From Candidatus Fermentibacteraceae bacterium (GTDB lineage: Bacteria > Fermentibacterota > Fermentibacteria > Fermentibacterales > JCC-6), in the NCBI GenBank assembly GCA_021162285.1, contig JAGGYZ010000088.1, positions 1 to 7,302 of the forward strand: a stretch of 7,302 nt of DNA, given 5' to 3'. The position numbers and the translations under genes were made by a program. Position 1 is the stretch's first letter. Each line of letters begins with the position of its first letter. Of the stretch, positions 1 to 6,742 are shown in pieces. The notes under the pieces are model-generated. The model searched no databases, was not told the origin of the DNA, and worked only from the letters and a program-made list of their open reading frames with translations.

Positions 1-1
1 A

Positions 2-574
2 TCTAAGAAAGTTGATACCGGATTGTGCCTGTGGTCCGGCGGCACAAGGTTTTTTCTTAACTCCGCAGGTGTGGGTTTCGACGCTCTGGTTCTGAAGAGA
101 GCTGTGAATTCTCGCCGCTTCCTTCCCTTTGGAAGCATGAGCTACCTGCTTTCGCTGGCTGCATCGGCAGTTTTCCCTCCCAGATGGAAGGCCGCAGTTT
201 TCTGTGACGGGAAACCATTTTACAAAGGTGACTATCTCACCATTACAACAGGTATCGGCAGGTATTCAGGAGGAGGAATGCAGCTCTCTCCCGCAGCGGT
301 ACCCGATGACGGGTTCCTGGACAGCGCTGTTGTTTCACCTATGAATTTCTTCGGGATTGCAACACATATTTCAAACCTCTACGACGGAACCCTTCTGGAT
401 ACGAAATACGCAACAGCAGCCCGGGGAAGCGTTATAAGAATCGAACCTTTCAATGCAGGTTCTATTCTGCTTGAACTCGACGGCGAAATTGTTGAGCCGG
501 ATGCAGATTCCGAATACATTGAACTGATTTCAAAGCCGTCGGATCTGACGGTTATTGTTCCTCCCCCAGAATAA
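2..574 (+). CDS. Diacylglycerol kinase-family lipid kinase, C-terminal part (5' truncated by window)
   Basis: This frame is open from the first full codon at base 2 and ends in TAA at 572-574, so the window holds about 190 C-terminal residues of a family usually near 300. The N-terminal nucleotide-binding half, with its GGDGT-type motif, lies outside. Family hallmarks visible are FLNSAGVGFDA near the start, GGGMQLSPAA followed by PDDGFLD in the middle, and the late LDGE motif, whose acidic residue is thought to be catalytic in the DagK/YegS/LCB5 fold. Such enzymes phosphorylate diacylglycerol or related lipids at the inner membrane face, using ATP; the exact lipid cannot be told. The 3' end overlaps the convergent HAD hydrolase gene by 23 bases. 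The family is near certain, the substrate is not. Confidence 0.88.
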   Translation, partial: SKKVDTGLCLWSGGTRFFLNSAGVGFDALVLKRAVNSRRFLPFGSMSYLLSLAASAVFPPRWKAAVFCDGKPFYKGDYLTITTGIGRYSGGGMQLSPAAVPDDGFLDSAVVSPMNFFGIATHISNLYDGTLLDTKYATAARGSVIRIEPFNAGSILLELDGEIVEPDADSEYIELISKPSDLTVIVPPPE

Positions 575-1205
575 ACTTTGCAACATCCAGTGGTGTAGAA
601 GCAAACAGATCTGCTCCTGCGGCTTCCAGAGCCTTTCTACTTCTGAACCCCCACAACACAGAAACACATGGAATTCCTGCAGCCTGTGCGACTGCTACAT
701 CTGCTTCCCCATCGCCAACCATGAGCACAGAATCAAGCGGCAGCTCGAATTCATCAAGTATTCCGAGAAGAAGGTCAGGAGATGGTTTTGCCGGACTTCC
801 AGGACCTGACCCGACAACCTGAAGAAACTCTGCAAATGAAAGATGATCTGAAACAGACTTCTCAAGGCTTCTCTGGAGTTTGTTGCTGAGGATGAACATC
901 TGCACTCCAGCCTGCGAAACCATCTGTATCAGATTCCTCACACCACTGTAAACATATGCTTTTGACTGCTTCATCTCCGAGTATGCATTGTCTATCTCCC
1001 TCACCAGAGATGAGTTCATCTGTTCGGGAACATCATGGGTTCTCAGCAGGTGGTCAACGCCGTAACCAACCCCTTTTTCAATATCATGCACCGTCTTTTC
1101 CACAAGGCCGTTCCCCCGAAGAACAGAGTTAACGGCAAGGGCAATATCCGGTATTGTATTCACCAGAGTTCCGTCCATGTCGAAGACCACAGCTCTGTAC
1201 TTCAT
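552..1205 (-). CDS. HAD-superfamily hydrolase, phosphoglycolate phosphatase-like
   Basis: This 217-residue protein has all four HAD motifs: the DMDGT nucleophile loop (D9, D11), motif II at S107-N108 (ILSNK), the motif III lysine K140 in PAKPSPD, and motif IV GDGEAD (D165, D169). Residues about 16-85 form a helical cap of subclass C1, as in phosphoglycolate phosphatase Gph and pyrophosphatase PpaX. It is probably a cytoplasmic Mg-dependent phosphatase; the substrate is unknown. Motif IV has Gly where Ser is common (GDS), a conservative oddity. I chose the ATG at 1205 rather than the in-frame start at 1358 because the HAD fold begins directly after it, a strong ribosome site (GGGAGGAAG) sits 9 bases upstream, and it forms an ATGA overlap with the upstream SGNH gene. 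It is the last gene of a three-gene unit and its 3' end overlaps the convergent lipid kinase. Confidence 0.88.
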   Translation of the reverse strand: MKYRAVVFDMDGTLVNTIPDIALAVNSVLRGNGLVEKTVHDIEKGVGYGVDHLLRTHDVPEQMNSSLVREIDNAYSEMKQSKAYVYSGVRNLIQMVSQAGVQMFILSNKLQRSLEKSVSDHLSFAEFLQVVGSGPGSPAKPSPDLLLGILDEFELPLDSVLMVGDGEADVAVAQAAGIPCVSVLWGFRSRKALEAAGADLFASTPLDVAKFILGEEQ

Positions 1206-1903
1206 TGAGATACACTTCCTCCCGGCTGAAGATAGCTGCTGCATGCCAGGTCGGCAGCCAGGCGGAGAATCTCTCCGTCTTCCGTGCTGACCTCCAGAGG
1301 CTGCCAGACCCCTGTAGCTGCCAGATCGATATCGTACACAGTTACAGCAATGACGCATGCTGCCAGGTATGACCCCTGCAGTGAAGGGTGTGCTCCGTCA
1401 GGGGAATAGGGGTTTATTTCCGGGTATTCTGTTCTTATCAGTTCAAACGCAACACCGCACGGTGCAACAGGCGAACCGTGGACTGCCCCCATTCTTGAAT
1501 AGCCTGCTCTCAGCCCTTCAAGCATGAGCGGGTCGTTTCTTCTTGCCCATGTCATCAGAAATACAGGGTTGCAGTCAGCTGCTTCGGTGAACCAGGCCAG
1601 ACTGTCTCCAAAGGTATAGGTTCTTGCAGGATCAATCACCGGCATACAGCTCTGCTCTTGAAATACAACGGTATCCCAGACACCGGTTAGAATCACTTCA
1701 CGCACAGACGGGTTGTTCCAGTGATCTTCAAAGCATGCTCCTCCAGTTGTCAGCTGATCAACCGTGATGGTATCCGGTTCAACAGATTCGTATATCTGTT
1801 TTAACATGCCGGACAAACCACCGTTTGCTGCAGTGTAGCTGTTACCTACAAAAAGAACAGATTGACTTGAAACAACAGCAGCAAACAGAATTGCAATACT
1901 CAT
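1202..1903 (-). CDS. Exported SGNH/GDSL-like hydrolase (DUF4886-like)
   Basis: The protein has 233 residues. A short hydrophobic start (about residues 1-15, MSIAILFAAVV) is followed at once by SGNH block I, LFVGNSYTAANG, where S22 would be the nucleophile and GNS replaces the usual GDS. Other family-like stretches are TTGG (52-55), WDTVVFQEQS (76-85), FLMTWARRND (115-124) and the C-terminal DGAHPS with D169 and H172 as the likely catalytic pair. This pattern resembles DUF4886-type SGNH proteins, which act as esterases or deacetylases on acylated glycans or lipids; the substrate here is unknown. Six cysteines (57, 86, 111, 149, 183, 221) suit disulfides in an exported protein. The signal segment is short and lacks a basic n-region, so export is likely but unproven. 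The start is the first in-frame start codon; it overlaps the preceding gene's stop (ATGA), with GAGGTGG just upstream. Confidence 0.78.
   Translation of the reverse strand: MSIAILFAAVVSSQSVLFVGNSYTAANGGLSGMLKQIYESVEPDTITVDQLTTGGACFEDHWNNPSVREVILTGVWDTVVFQEQSCMPVIDPARTYTFGDSLAWFTEAADCNPVFLMTWARRNDPLMLEGLRAGYSRMGAVHGSPVAPCGVAFELIRTEYPEINPYSPDGAHPSLQGSYLAACVIAVTVYDIDLAATGVWQPLEVSTEDGEILRLAADLACSSYLQPGGSVSQ
1215..1223 (-). promoter_or_regulatory. Ribosome binding site of the HAD hydrolase gene
   Basis: On the minus strand this reads GGGAGGAAG, 9 bases before the ATG at 1205. It lies inside the 3' end of the SGNH gene. It settles the start choice: the 51 extra codons up to 1358 would overlap the SGNH frame and encode an Arg- and Cys-rich stretch unlike any HAD protein. 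Confidence 0.7.
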
Positions 1904-3267
1904 CTGCCACCTCTGCAGACAACTGCTCTGAAAACCGACTGATTCTCAGTGTTTGAAACCAGAACACAGTAAACACCTGCCGGAACACTGGCAGACAGGT
2001 TCAACAGGTTCTCCCCGTAGGTAACTGCAGTTGTGTACGTAGCAACCGACCTCCCGGCAGTGTCGTACATTGTAACCTTCACAACTCCGGGTTCTGTGCA
2101 GCTCAACACAAACGAAAGAAATTCGGATACAATCGGATTGGTCAAAAGAACTGCACTGAATTCACCTGATGAATAATCCTGAACACTCTGAGGTTCCAGA
2201 AAACCTAGAGAATCGGTTTTCAGGAACCAGCCCTGGTACAGGTCTTCCGTTGAACAGCCTGTAACGAGCAGTCCTCCGTCGGATACTGCAGACAATGACA
2301 GTCCATAATCTGCTGATACACCACCGTAGTGTCTAACCCACACAAGTTCACCGCTGCCGCTGAACCTGCTGATTGACAGGTCGGATCTGTCTGATTCGCT
2401 GAAAGGAATGGAATTTGACCAGCCGGACACTGCAAAACCGCCATCTGCCAGCAAAACCATACCGGTTGCTGTTTCCCAGCCTGTTCCGCTCAACACCCCT
2501 GTCCACTGGGGTTCCATAGAATAATTCAGTTTAACAAGCCTGACTTCACCAATCATGTTGTTCTCTTCCGTGATGGCATTTACAAGAATGTAAATACCTG
2601 AGTCAACAACGCTAATTGCCCTGGGAAACATTTTGCCCTCACCGGAAAACACAGTGTGCTGTTCCAGCACCGTACCCTCTGAATTCATAGTAATGATACA
2701 CACACTGCTGTTCCAGCCCGGCTCTTCGAATGTTCCCAGAATGAATATTATATCGTTATAGAGGGAAACGCCTCCAACTGAAAATGTGATGGATGGATAG
2801 TTTGTATTCCAGAGGATGTTTCCCAGGATGTCCAATTCTGCAACCTGAAGAAACCCGGACACATTCCCCGCTGCAACCATGTATGCTCCGTCGGCAGCAG
2901 CTTCTGCATTGACCAGCGGTTCTCCTGTGAATTGTGTTTTCCACATTTCCAGTCCCGAGCTGCTGAAAAGAGTAACAACTGTTTCCTCGCTGCTGTCACA
3001 GATCACTGCAATTCCGTCCTGAAACTTCACGGTGCTGACAGGTTCGCCGGAAAATGAGGCAGCGGTCTGTGAAACCACCATTCCATATTGATCAGTGGTG
3101 TACACAACAACAGTCTCCGGAACCCCTCCCCACCCTGAAGAGAGGCTTCCAACCAGGCTGTATCCGGAAGCTGTCTGTGTGCTGTAAACCAGAGTCTGGG
3201 CACCCTCAGTGTGGATGATCGAGGAAAAGCATGGAAAACCTGTGAGAAAAGCAAGGACAACGAACAT
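1900..3267 (-). CDS. Secreted beta-propeller protein with type IX/FlgD-like C-terminal sorting domain
   Basis: The protein has 455 residues. Residues 1-16 form a hydrophobic export segment. From about 24 to 359 a degenerate repeat of some 42 residues recurs about six times (starting near 52, 97, 139, 188, 241 and 297). Its clearest copy has ISRFSGSGELVWVRHYGG followed by SDGGLLVTG, the pattern of delta-60 or PQQ/Kelch-like propeller blades. The half blades at 24-42 and 346-359 are complementary, suggesting a closed seven-blade ring (inference). Residues about 374-455 form a small beta domain with VKVTMYDTAGRSVAT, then ASVPAGVYCVLV, and a basic end (VVCRGGR), matching the type A sorting/FlgD-like domain that sends cargo to the type IX secretion system or outer surface. 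No catalytic motif is seen; a surface binding or adhesion role is plausible. It is the first gene of the three-gene unit. The ATG at 3267 follows AGTGAGAG, a moderate ribosome site. Confidence 0.82.
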   Translation of the reverse strand: MFVVLAFLTGFPCFSSIIHTEGAQTLVYSTQTASGYSLVGSLSSGWGGVPETVVVYTTDQYGMVVSQTAASFSGEPVSTVKFQDGIAVICDSSEETVVTLFSSSGLEMWKTQFTGEPLVNAEAAADGAYMVAAGNVSGFLQVAELDILGNILWNTNYPSITFSVGGVSLYNDIIFILGTFEEPGWNSSVCIITMNSEGTVLEQHTVFSGEGKMFPRAISVVDSGIYILVNAITEENNMIGEVRLVKLNYSMEPQWTGVLSGTGWETATGMVLLADGGFAVSGWSNSIPFSESDRSDLSISRFSGSGELVWVRHYGGVSADYGLSLSAVSDGGLLVTGCSTEDLYQGWFLKTDSLGFLEPQSVQDYSSGEFSAVLLTNPIVSEFLSFVLSCTEPGVVKVTMYDTAGRSVATYTTAVTYGENLLNLSASVPAGVYCVLVSNTENQSVFRAVVCRGGR

Positions 3268-3413
3268 TTTCTCTCACTTCATAAGAGTATTTATCTGTAT
3301 GCATCCCACAAAATATACTGCCGTACGGTGAAAACTGTTTTCTTCTCCAAAGGCATCCTTTTTTTCGAAGCAGTTTCTTACTATTGTAACTATCAAACCC
3401 AAGGGAGAGTGAC
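3268..3413. promoter_or_regulatory. Divergent intergenic region with two adjacent palindromes
   Basis: These 146 bases separate the outward-facing propeller gene (-) and cNMP-binding gene (+), so both promoters should lie here. Two inverted repeats stand side by side: CCGTACGG at 3321-3328 and GAAAACTGTTTTC at 3330-3342 (six-base arms around one central T). On the minus strand TATATT at 3312-3317 is a fair -10, but the hexamer 16 bases upstream (AACAGT) is a poor -35 and falls inside the second palindrome, as in promoters that need an activator. On the plus strand only a weak -10 (TATTGT, 3382-3387) is seen, behind a T-run. The palindromes are seen; the promoter assignments are tentative. Confidence 0.4.
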
Positions 3414-3893
3414 ATGCACAAAAAATTTCTTGATGACCTGACTGATGTAGAGAGAACCGAGTTCATTTCCAAGTGTGAAAAGAAAGTGTTTCTTGCGGGA
3501 ACCGAGATCGTCACCAAGGATGATACCTCCCGGGTGATGTACATAATAAAGACCGGCTCGGCCACAGCAAGCGACAGCTGGGACGAAGACTCTGTTCCTC
3601 TGGCTATTTTTTCCGAGTGGGATGTTTTTGGTGAGATGTCTTTTCTCGACGGGTCTCCCCGTTCAGCAACCGTAAAAGCAACAGAAGACAGTGTCGTTTA
3701 CAGTATTGAGTGGGACAGTTTTATAGAACTCATTGAATCCAGTCCTGTTATTACAACAAAGATCCTTCTCAGCCTGGTAAAGATCCTGATCAACAGGCTG
3801 CAGTTCATTGATGTCGCCTTCACCACCATTGCAGTAGCAAACCGCGATATGAAGAAAATTGTTACGGAAATGCGCAGGTTTCACAAGGGATAG
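3414..3893 (+). CDS. Stand-alone cyclic nucleotide-binding domain protein
   Basis: This 159-residue protein consists of a CRP/PKA-type cNMP-binding beta roll (about residues 3-105) plus a helical tail (107-159). The phosphate-binding cassette is clear: FGEMSFLDG then SPRSATV, with E74 expected to hold the ribose 2'-OH and R83 the cyclic phosphate. That intact pair suggests real binding of cAMP, cGMP or a similar ligand. After the usual C-helix region there is no helix-turn-helix, kinase, channel or cyclase domain, so it is not a CRP-type transcription factor. It has no signal peptide or membrane span and is presumably cytoplasmic. AAGGGAG at 3401-3407, 6 bases before the ATG, supports the start. 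It seems monocistronic, divergent from the propeller unit and convergent with wtpABC. It probably acts through a partner via the helical tail (inference). Confidence 0.85.
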   Translation: MHKKFLDDLTDVERTEFISKCEKKVFLAGTEIVTKDDTSRVMYIIKTGSATASDSWDEDSVPLAIFSEWDVFGEMSFLDGSPRSATVKATEDSVVYSIEWDSFIELIESSPVITTKILLSLVKILINRLQFIDVAFTTIAVANRDMKKIVTEMRRFHKG

Positions 3894-3901
3894 TTTATTA
3901 A

Positions 3902-3944
3902 AAACTGATGTTCATCCTGTCGCAATTTGCACAGTTTCTTTTTT
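3902..3944. terminator. Candidate bidirectional rho-independent terminator
   Basis: On the plus strand CTGT, a bulged C, GCA, an ATT loop, TGC and ACAG (3917-3934) form a 7-pair stem followed by TTTCTTTTTT (3935-3944). This suits termination after the cNMP-binding gene. A wider arm pair, AAACTG (3902-3907) with CAGTTT (3932-3937), encloses it and on the minus strand is followed by TTAATAA, so it may also end the wtpABC transcript, whose stop codon at 3943-3945 touches the T-run. The stem is short and contains a bulge, so strength is uncertain. Confidence 0.5.
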
Positions 3945-4971
3945 AAAAAAAGTGTGTTGAGGAAACTTTCCATGAGATTGATACTGTGTCTCCCTGTTTT
4001 ACATTCAGTTTTCTGAATGCGTCAGGTGGCACTATGGAAGTAAAAACAGTTGTTCTACAGATAATCTCAATTGCATAGCCATATCCTTCACGAACTATTT
4101 CGGTAACCTGACCACTGAACTGGTTTGTCCGGTCTTCCACAGGTGATCCTGTGGAAACGCTTATTGAATCCTGCGGAACTGCAATACAGCCTTTGCCTGT
4201 TCTGCAGCCTTCCGGCATGTCAATACAAAGGCCATCAGCTGTTACCGCTTTTTTCTCCTCATACTCCACAGGGATAAGATTCTTCATACCTGTGAATGCC
4301 GCCATAAACCGGTTGGAGGGTTTGAAAAATATCTCGTCGATAGAACCCTGCTGTTCTATTTGTCCATTGTTCACCACAGCTCCTGCAGTTCCCAGAGAAA
4401 CAGCGTCTGTAAAGTCGTGGGTAGCCATTACAAATGTTGTTTTCGTTCTGCTGTGAATTGTCTTCAGCTCCCGCCTGAGATACCCTCTGAACTGCTGATC
4501 AAGAGAACTCATCGGTTCATCAAGAAGCATGACCGATGGGTTTGTGGCAAGAGCTCTGGCCAGCGCAGTTCGCTGCTTTTCACCGCCACTGAGCTTGCCG
4601 GGAAGTCTGTTCAGCAACTGTTCCAGATCCAGCATTTCAACAATTTCTGCCGTTCCGAGACCACCTTTCCTTCCCCATTTCAGACCGTATGAAATGTTTT
4701 CCTTCACAGTCAGGTGTGGAAAAAGGGCACTGTCCTGATAAACAATACCTACGCCCCTCCTGCCTGGCTTAATACTGTTCATATTCCGCCTGGAAATTTC
4801 TACACAGCCCTCATCTATCTGCGTCAGTCCGGCAATTGTTTCGAGAATAAGAGTTTTACCTGATCCGGTGGGTCCCATGAGCATAAAAAAACTTCCTTCT
4901 GGAATATCCAGATCAACAGGCCCCAGCTTGAATGCCGAAAATGACTTTGTAAGCCCCTTCAGCCTTATCAT
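3943..4971 (-). CDS. wtpC: Tungstate/molybdate ABC transporter, ATP-binding protein
   Basis: The protein has 342 residues and a complete ABC ATPase domain: Walker A GPTGSGKT (33-40), Q-loop Q79 in VYQDSALFPH, signature LSGGE (127-131), Walker B VMLLDEP (147-153), D-loop SSLD and switch H185 in ATHD. Residues about 285-337 form a TOBE/MOP-like C-terminal domain, which in Mod/Wtp ATPases can bind the oxyanion and inhibit transport; whether it does so here cannot be seen. It would energise the WtpB channel from the cytoplasmic face. Its ATG overlaps the wtpB stop as ATGA, with AGAGGAAAG about 5 bases upstream. It is the last gene of the operon. The sequence alone would also fit ModC or another importer ATPase; the neighbours decide the name. 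Confidence 0.88.
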   Translation of the reverse strand: MIRLKGLTKSFSAFKLGPVDLDIPEGSFFMLMGPTGSGKTLILETIAGLTQIDEGCVEISRRNMNSIKPGRRGVGIVYQDSALFPHLTVKENISYGLKWGRKGGLGTAEIVEMLDLEQLLNRLPGKLSGGEKQRTALARALATNPSVMLLDEPMSSLDQQFRGYLRRELKTIHSRTKTTFVMATHDFTDAVSLGTAGAVVNNGQIEQQGSIDEIFFKPSNRFMAAFTGMKNLIPVEYEEKKAVTADGLCIDMPEGCRTGKGCIAVPQDSISVSTGSPVEDRTNQFSGQVTEIVREGYGYAIEIICRTTVFTSIVPPDAFRKLNVKQGDTVSISWKVSSTHFF

Positions 4972-5762
4972 GGTCTTTCCTCTGTTTTTGCTGTTTTTCC
5001 CGCTGTAACAAAACGAAGGGCAATAAACACAAGCAGACTTACCACAACAAGAATGAATGCCACAGGCTGACTGTATTTAAGTCCGTAGGCTTCATACCGC
5101 TCATACATAAGCACAGGAGCAATCATCGGGTGATATGCTACAACCACTACAGCACCGAATTCACTGAGAGCCCTGGCTGCGCTCATAATCAGGCCTGCCA
5201 GAATACTTCTTCCTGCCAGCGGAAGGGTAATCCTTCTGAATGTTGAGAATCTTGACGCTCCCAGACTCATGGAAACATTTTCCAGCCTTGGTGATACTGA
5301 AGCAAACCCTTCCCTTGCTGCATTAACAAAGAACGGCATAGCAACAAACACCATTACAGCAATAATCCCTGTTTTGCTTCCCATTACCCTTATTCCAGCT
5401 TCAAGCAGAATGCGGCCGAACCAGTGATTCCGCCCTGTAACACCCAGGATTGCAATACCGACAACGGGATGTGGAATAACAATAGGAATGTCAACAATAC
5501 TCAGAACAATCCGCTTCCCGGGAAATTCTTTTCTTGCCAGCAGGTAAGCCAGTGGCGTCCCTGATACAAGACAGATCAGAGCTGTAACAGTTGCAGTGTA
5601 AAGACTGAGAAGCACCGAATCTGTTACCAGTTTATCCGAAAGAGCCTGTTTTATGTCATTCAGACCAGGAGCGGTCATCATACTGGCCATTGGCAGCACA
5701 AGAAAAGACATTACAGCGACAGCCGACACAATGCTCAACCAGAAGAATGGCCCTCTGCTCAT
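4968..5762 (-). CDS. wtpB: Tungstate/molybdate ABC transporter, permease
   Basis: The protein has 264 residues with about six hydrophobic segments (roughly 7-29, 48-75, 84-107, 130-146, 186-208, 232-253) and belongs to the ModB/CysT permease fold. The cytoplasmic EAA-type loop that docks on the ATPase is at 161-187 (ENVSMSLGAS, then ITLP). The stretch ALSEFGAVVVVAYHPM followed by APVLMYERYEAYGL closely matches WtpB-type permeases as I recall them, more than bacterial ModB. It would form the inner-membrane channel as a homodimer. The start codon lies 5 bases after the wtpA stop; the ribosome site AAGGT is made by the last sense codons of wtpA and its stop, implying translational coupling. Confidence 0.9.
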   Translation of the reverse strand: MSRGPFFWLSIVSAVAVMSFLVLPMASMMTAPGLNDIKQALSDKLVTDSVLLSLYTATVTALICLVSGTPLAYLLARKEFPGKRIVLSIVDIPIVIPHPVVGIAILGVTGRNHWFGRILLEAGIRVMGSKTGIIAVMVFVAMPFFVNAAREGFASVSPRLENVSMSLGASRFSTFRRITLPLAGRSILAGLIMSAARALSEFGAVVVVAYHPMIAPVLMYERYEAYGLKYSQPVAFILVVVSLLVFIALRFVTAGKTAKTEERP

Positions 5763-5767
5763 ATCTG

Positions 5768-6712
5768 TTACCTTGTGAGAGAAGAAATCTCTGCCGGGAT
5801 TTCTGAAAATACTGTACCGGGAGAAACACGAACCGGAACAAAGGGAGGCTGCCCCATCTCCTCAAGAACAGAAAGCCCTCCATCAGCACTGAGCAGGAAA
5901 GCAACAAATGCCTCAGCTGCTTCCCGGTTTGGAGCATTGTCCAGTATTGTTATCCCGTATGCTATGGGAGCACCATAAACTGTTCTCGTTTCACCTGGCT
6001 GACTGCCGGCTATCTGTGTTGATACCGCTGCGTAAAGCTCAGCCTGATCAGGATCACCCAGGTTTACCTCGGCCGGAAGAACCACATACTGAAGATCGTG
6101 TTGAACAGCAACAGACAGATATTCAAATGCATAATCCAGGTGACCACTCTGCAGCAGAGAGATCAGTTCTACAGATTTCGGTCTTATGTTGGCCTCGTTT
6201 CTTCCGTTAACAAGCTCATTGAACAGGCCTGGAGAGTTGTAGTGTTTCTCCGCAAGCTGAAGAGCAAGCAGGGTTCGGTACCCGCACGGATCAGCGCTGG
6301 GATCTGAATACCCCCATTCCACATCATCGCGAGCAAGGATTTCAAACCAGTTTTCACCGTTTACCTCCGAAGCAAACCTGCTGTTCGGCATGTAACAAAC
6401 AACCATCTGATTTGTTGCGAATATACAGTTCCAGCCTGTGTACTCATCTATGAGCATGCTGTCTATCACTCTGTAATCCGCTGATGCCATTACATCACAA
6501 TCACGATCAAGCTCAGTAATTTTTCTGGCACTTGCTACGCTGCCGCCAGCTTCTCTCTGCACATCAACATCGGGATACTGCTCTTCAAACATTGATTCGA
6601 CTGCTTCGAACGGAACCGTAAGGCTTCCTGCATGAAATACGGTTACAACACCTTCAGGAACAGCAAAACATGTGAAGGCAAACACAACGACAGCAAGCAT
6701 TAGTATTCTCAT
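5768..6712 (-). CDS. wtpA: Tungstate/molybdate-binding periplasmic protein
   Basis: The protein has 314 residues, with a Sec signal peptide at about 1-17 (MRILMLAVVVFAF, probable cleavage after CFA; no good lipobox). The mature part is a two-lobed oxyanion-binding protein of the WtpA type. Family marks are FHAGSLTVPFE (26-36), VQREAGGSVASARKITEL (51-68), ASADY (76-80), SADPCGYR (139-146) and DYAFEYLSVAVQH (193-205). D141 and E197 sit where, from memory, the archaeal WtpA/ModA structures place two carboxylates that complete six-fold coordination of the metal; bacterial ModA lacks these. This favours tungstate/molybdate over sulfate, though the preference between W and Mo cannot be read. It is the first gene of the operon. 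AGAAGGA lies about 7 bases before the ATG, behind a 5' leader of roughly 55 bases. Confidence 0.92.
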   Translation of the reverse strand: MRILMLAVVVFAFTCFAVPEGVVTVFHAGSLTVPFEAVESMFEEQYPDVDVQREAGGSVASARKITELDRDCDVMASADYRVIDSMLIDEYTGWNCIFATNQMVVCYMPNSRFASEVNGENWFEILARDDVEWGYSDPSADPCGYRTLLALQLAEKHYNSPGLFNELVNGRNEANIRPKSVELISLLQSGHLDYAFEYLSVAVQHDLQYVVLPAEVNLGDPDQAELYAAVSTQIAGSQPGETRTVYGAPIAYGITILDNAPNREAAEAFVAFLLSADGGLSVLEEMGQPPFVPVRVSPGTVFSEIPAEISSLTR

Positions 6713-6742
6713 AAACTCATCCTTCTACTTTGTTCAGTAATA

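Noticed and set aside
1206..1358. N-terminal extension of the HAD protein to an in-frame start at 1358
   Set aside because: It overlaps the SGNH gene in another frame, encodes a low-quality Arg/Cys/Gly-rich stretch, and ignores the strong ribosome site and ATGA overlap at 1205.
3274..3276. TGA recoded as a sense codon (as in some candidate phyla with altered codes)
   Set aside because: TGA serves as a natural stop in the ATGA overlaps at 1900-1903, 1202-1205 and 4968-4971, and the genes have no internal TGA, so a standard code is far more likely.
3206..3565. Open frame of 119 codons on the minus strand across the intergenic region and the cNMP-binding gene
   Set aside because: No recognisable domain; it lies antisense to a clear gene and covers the divergent promoter region. 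It is a shadow frame.
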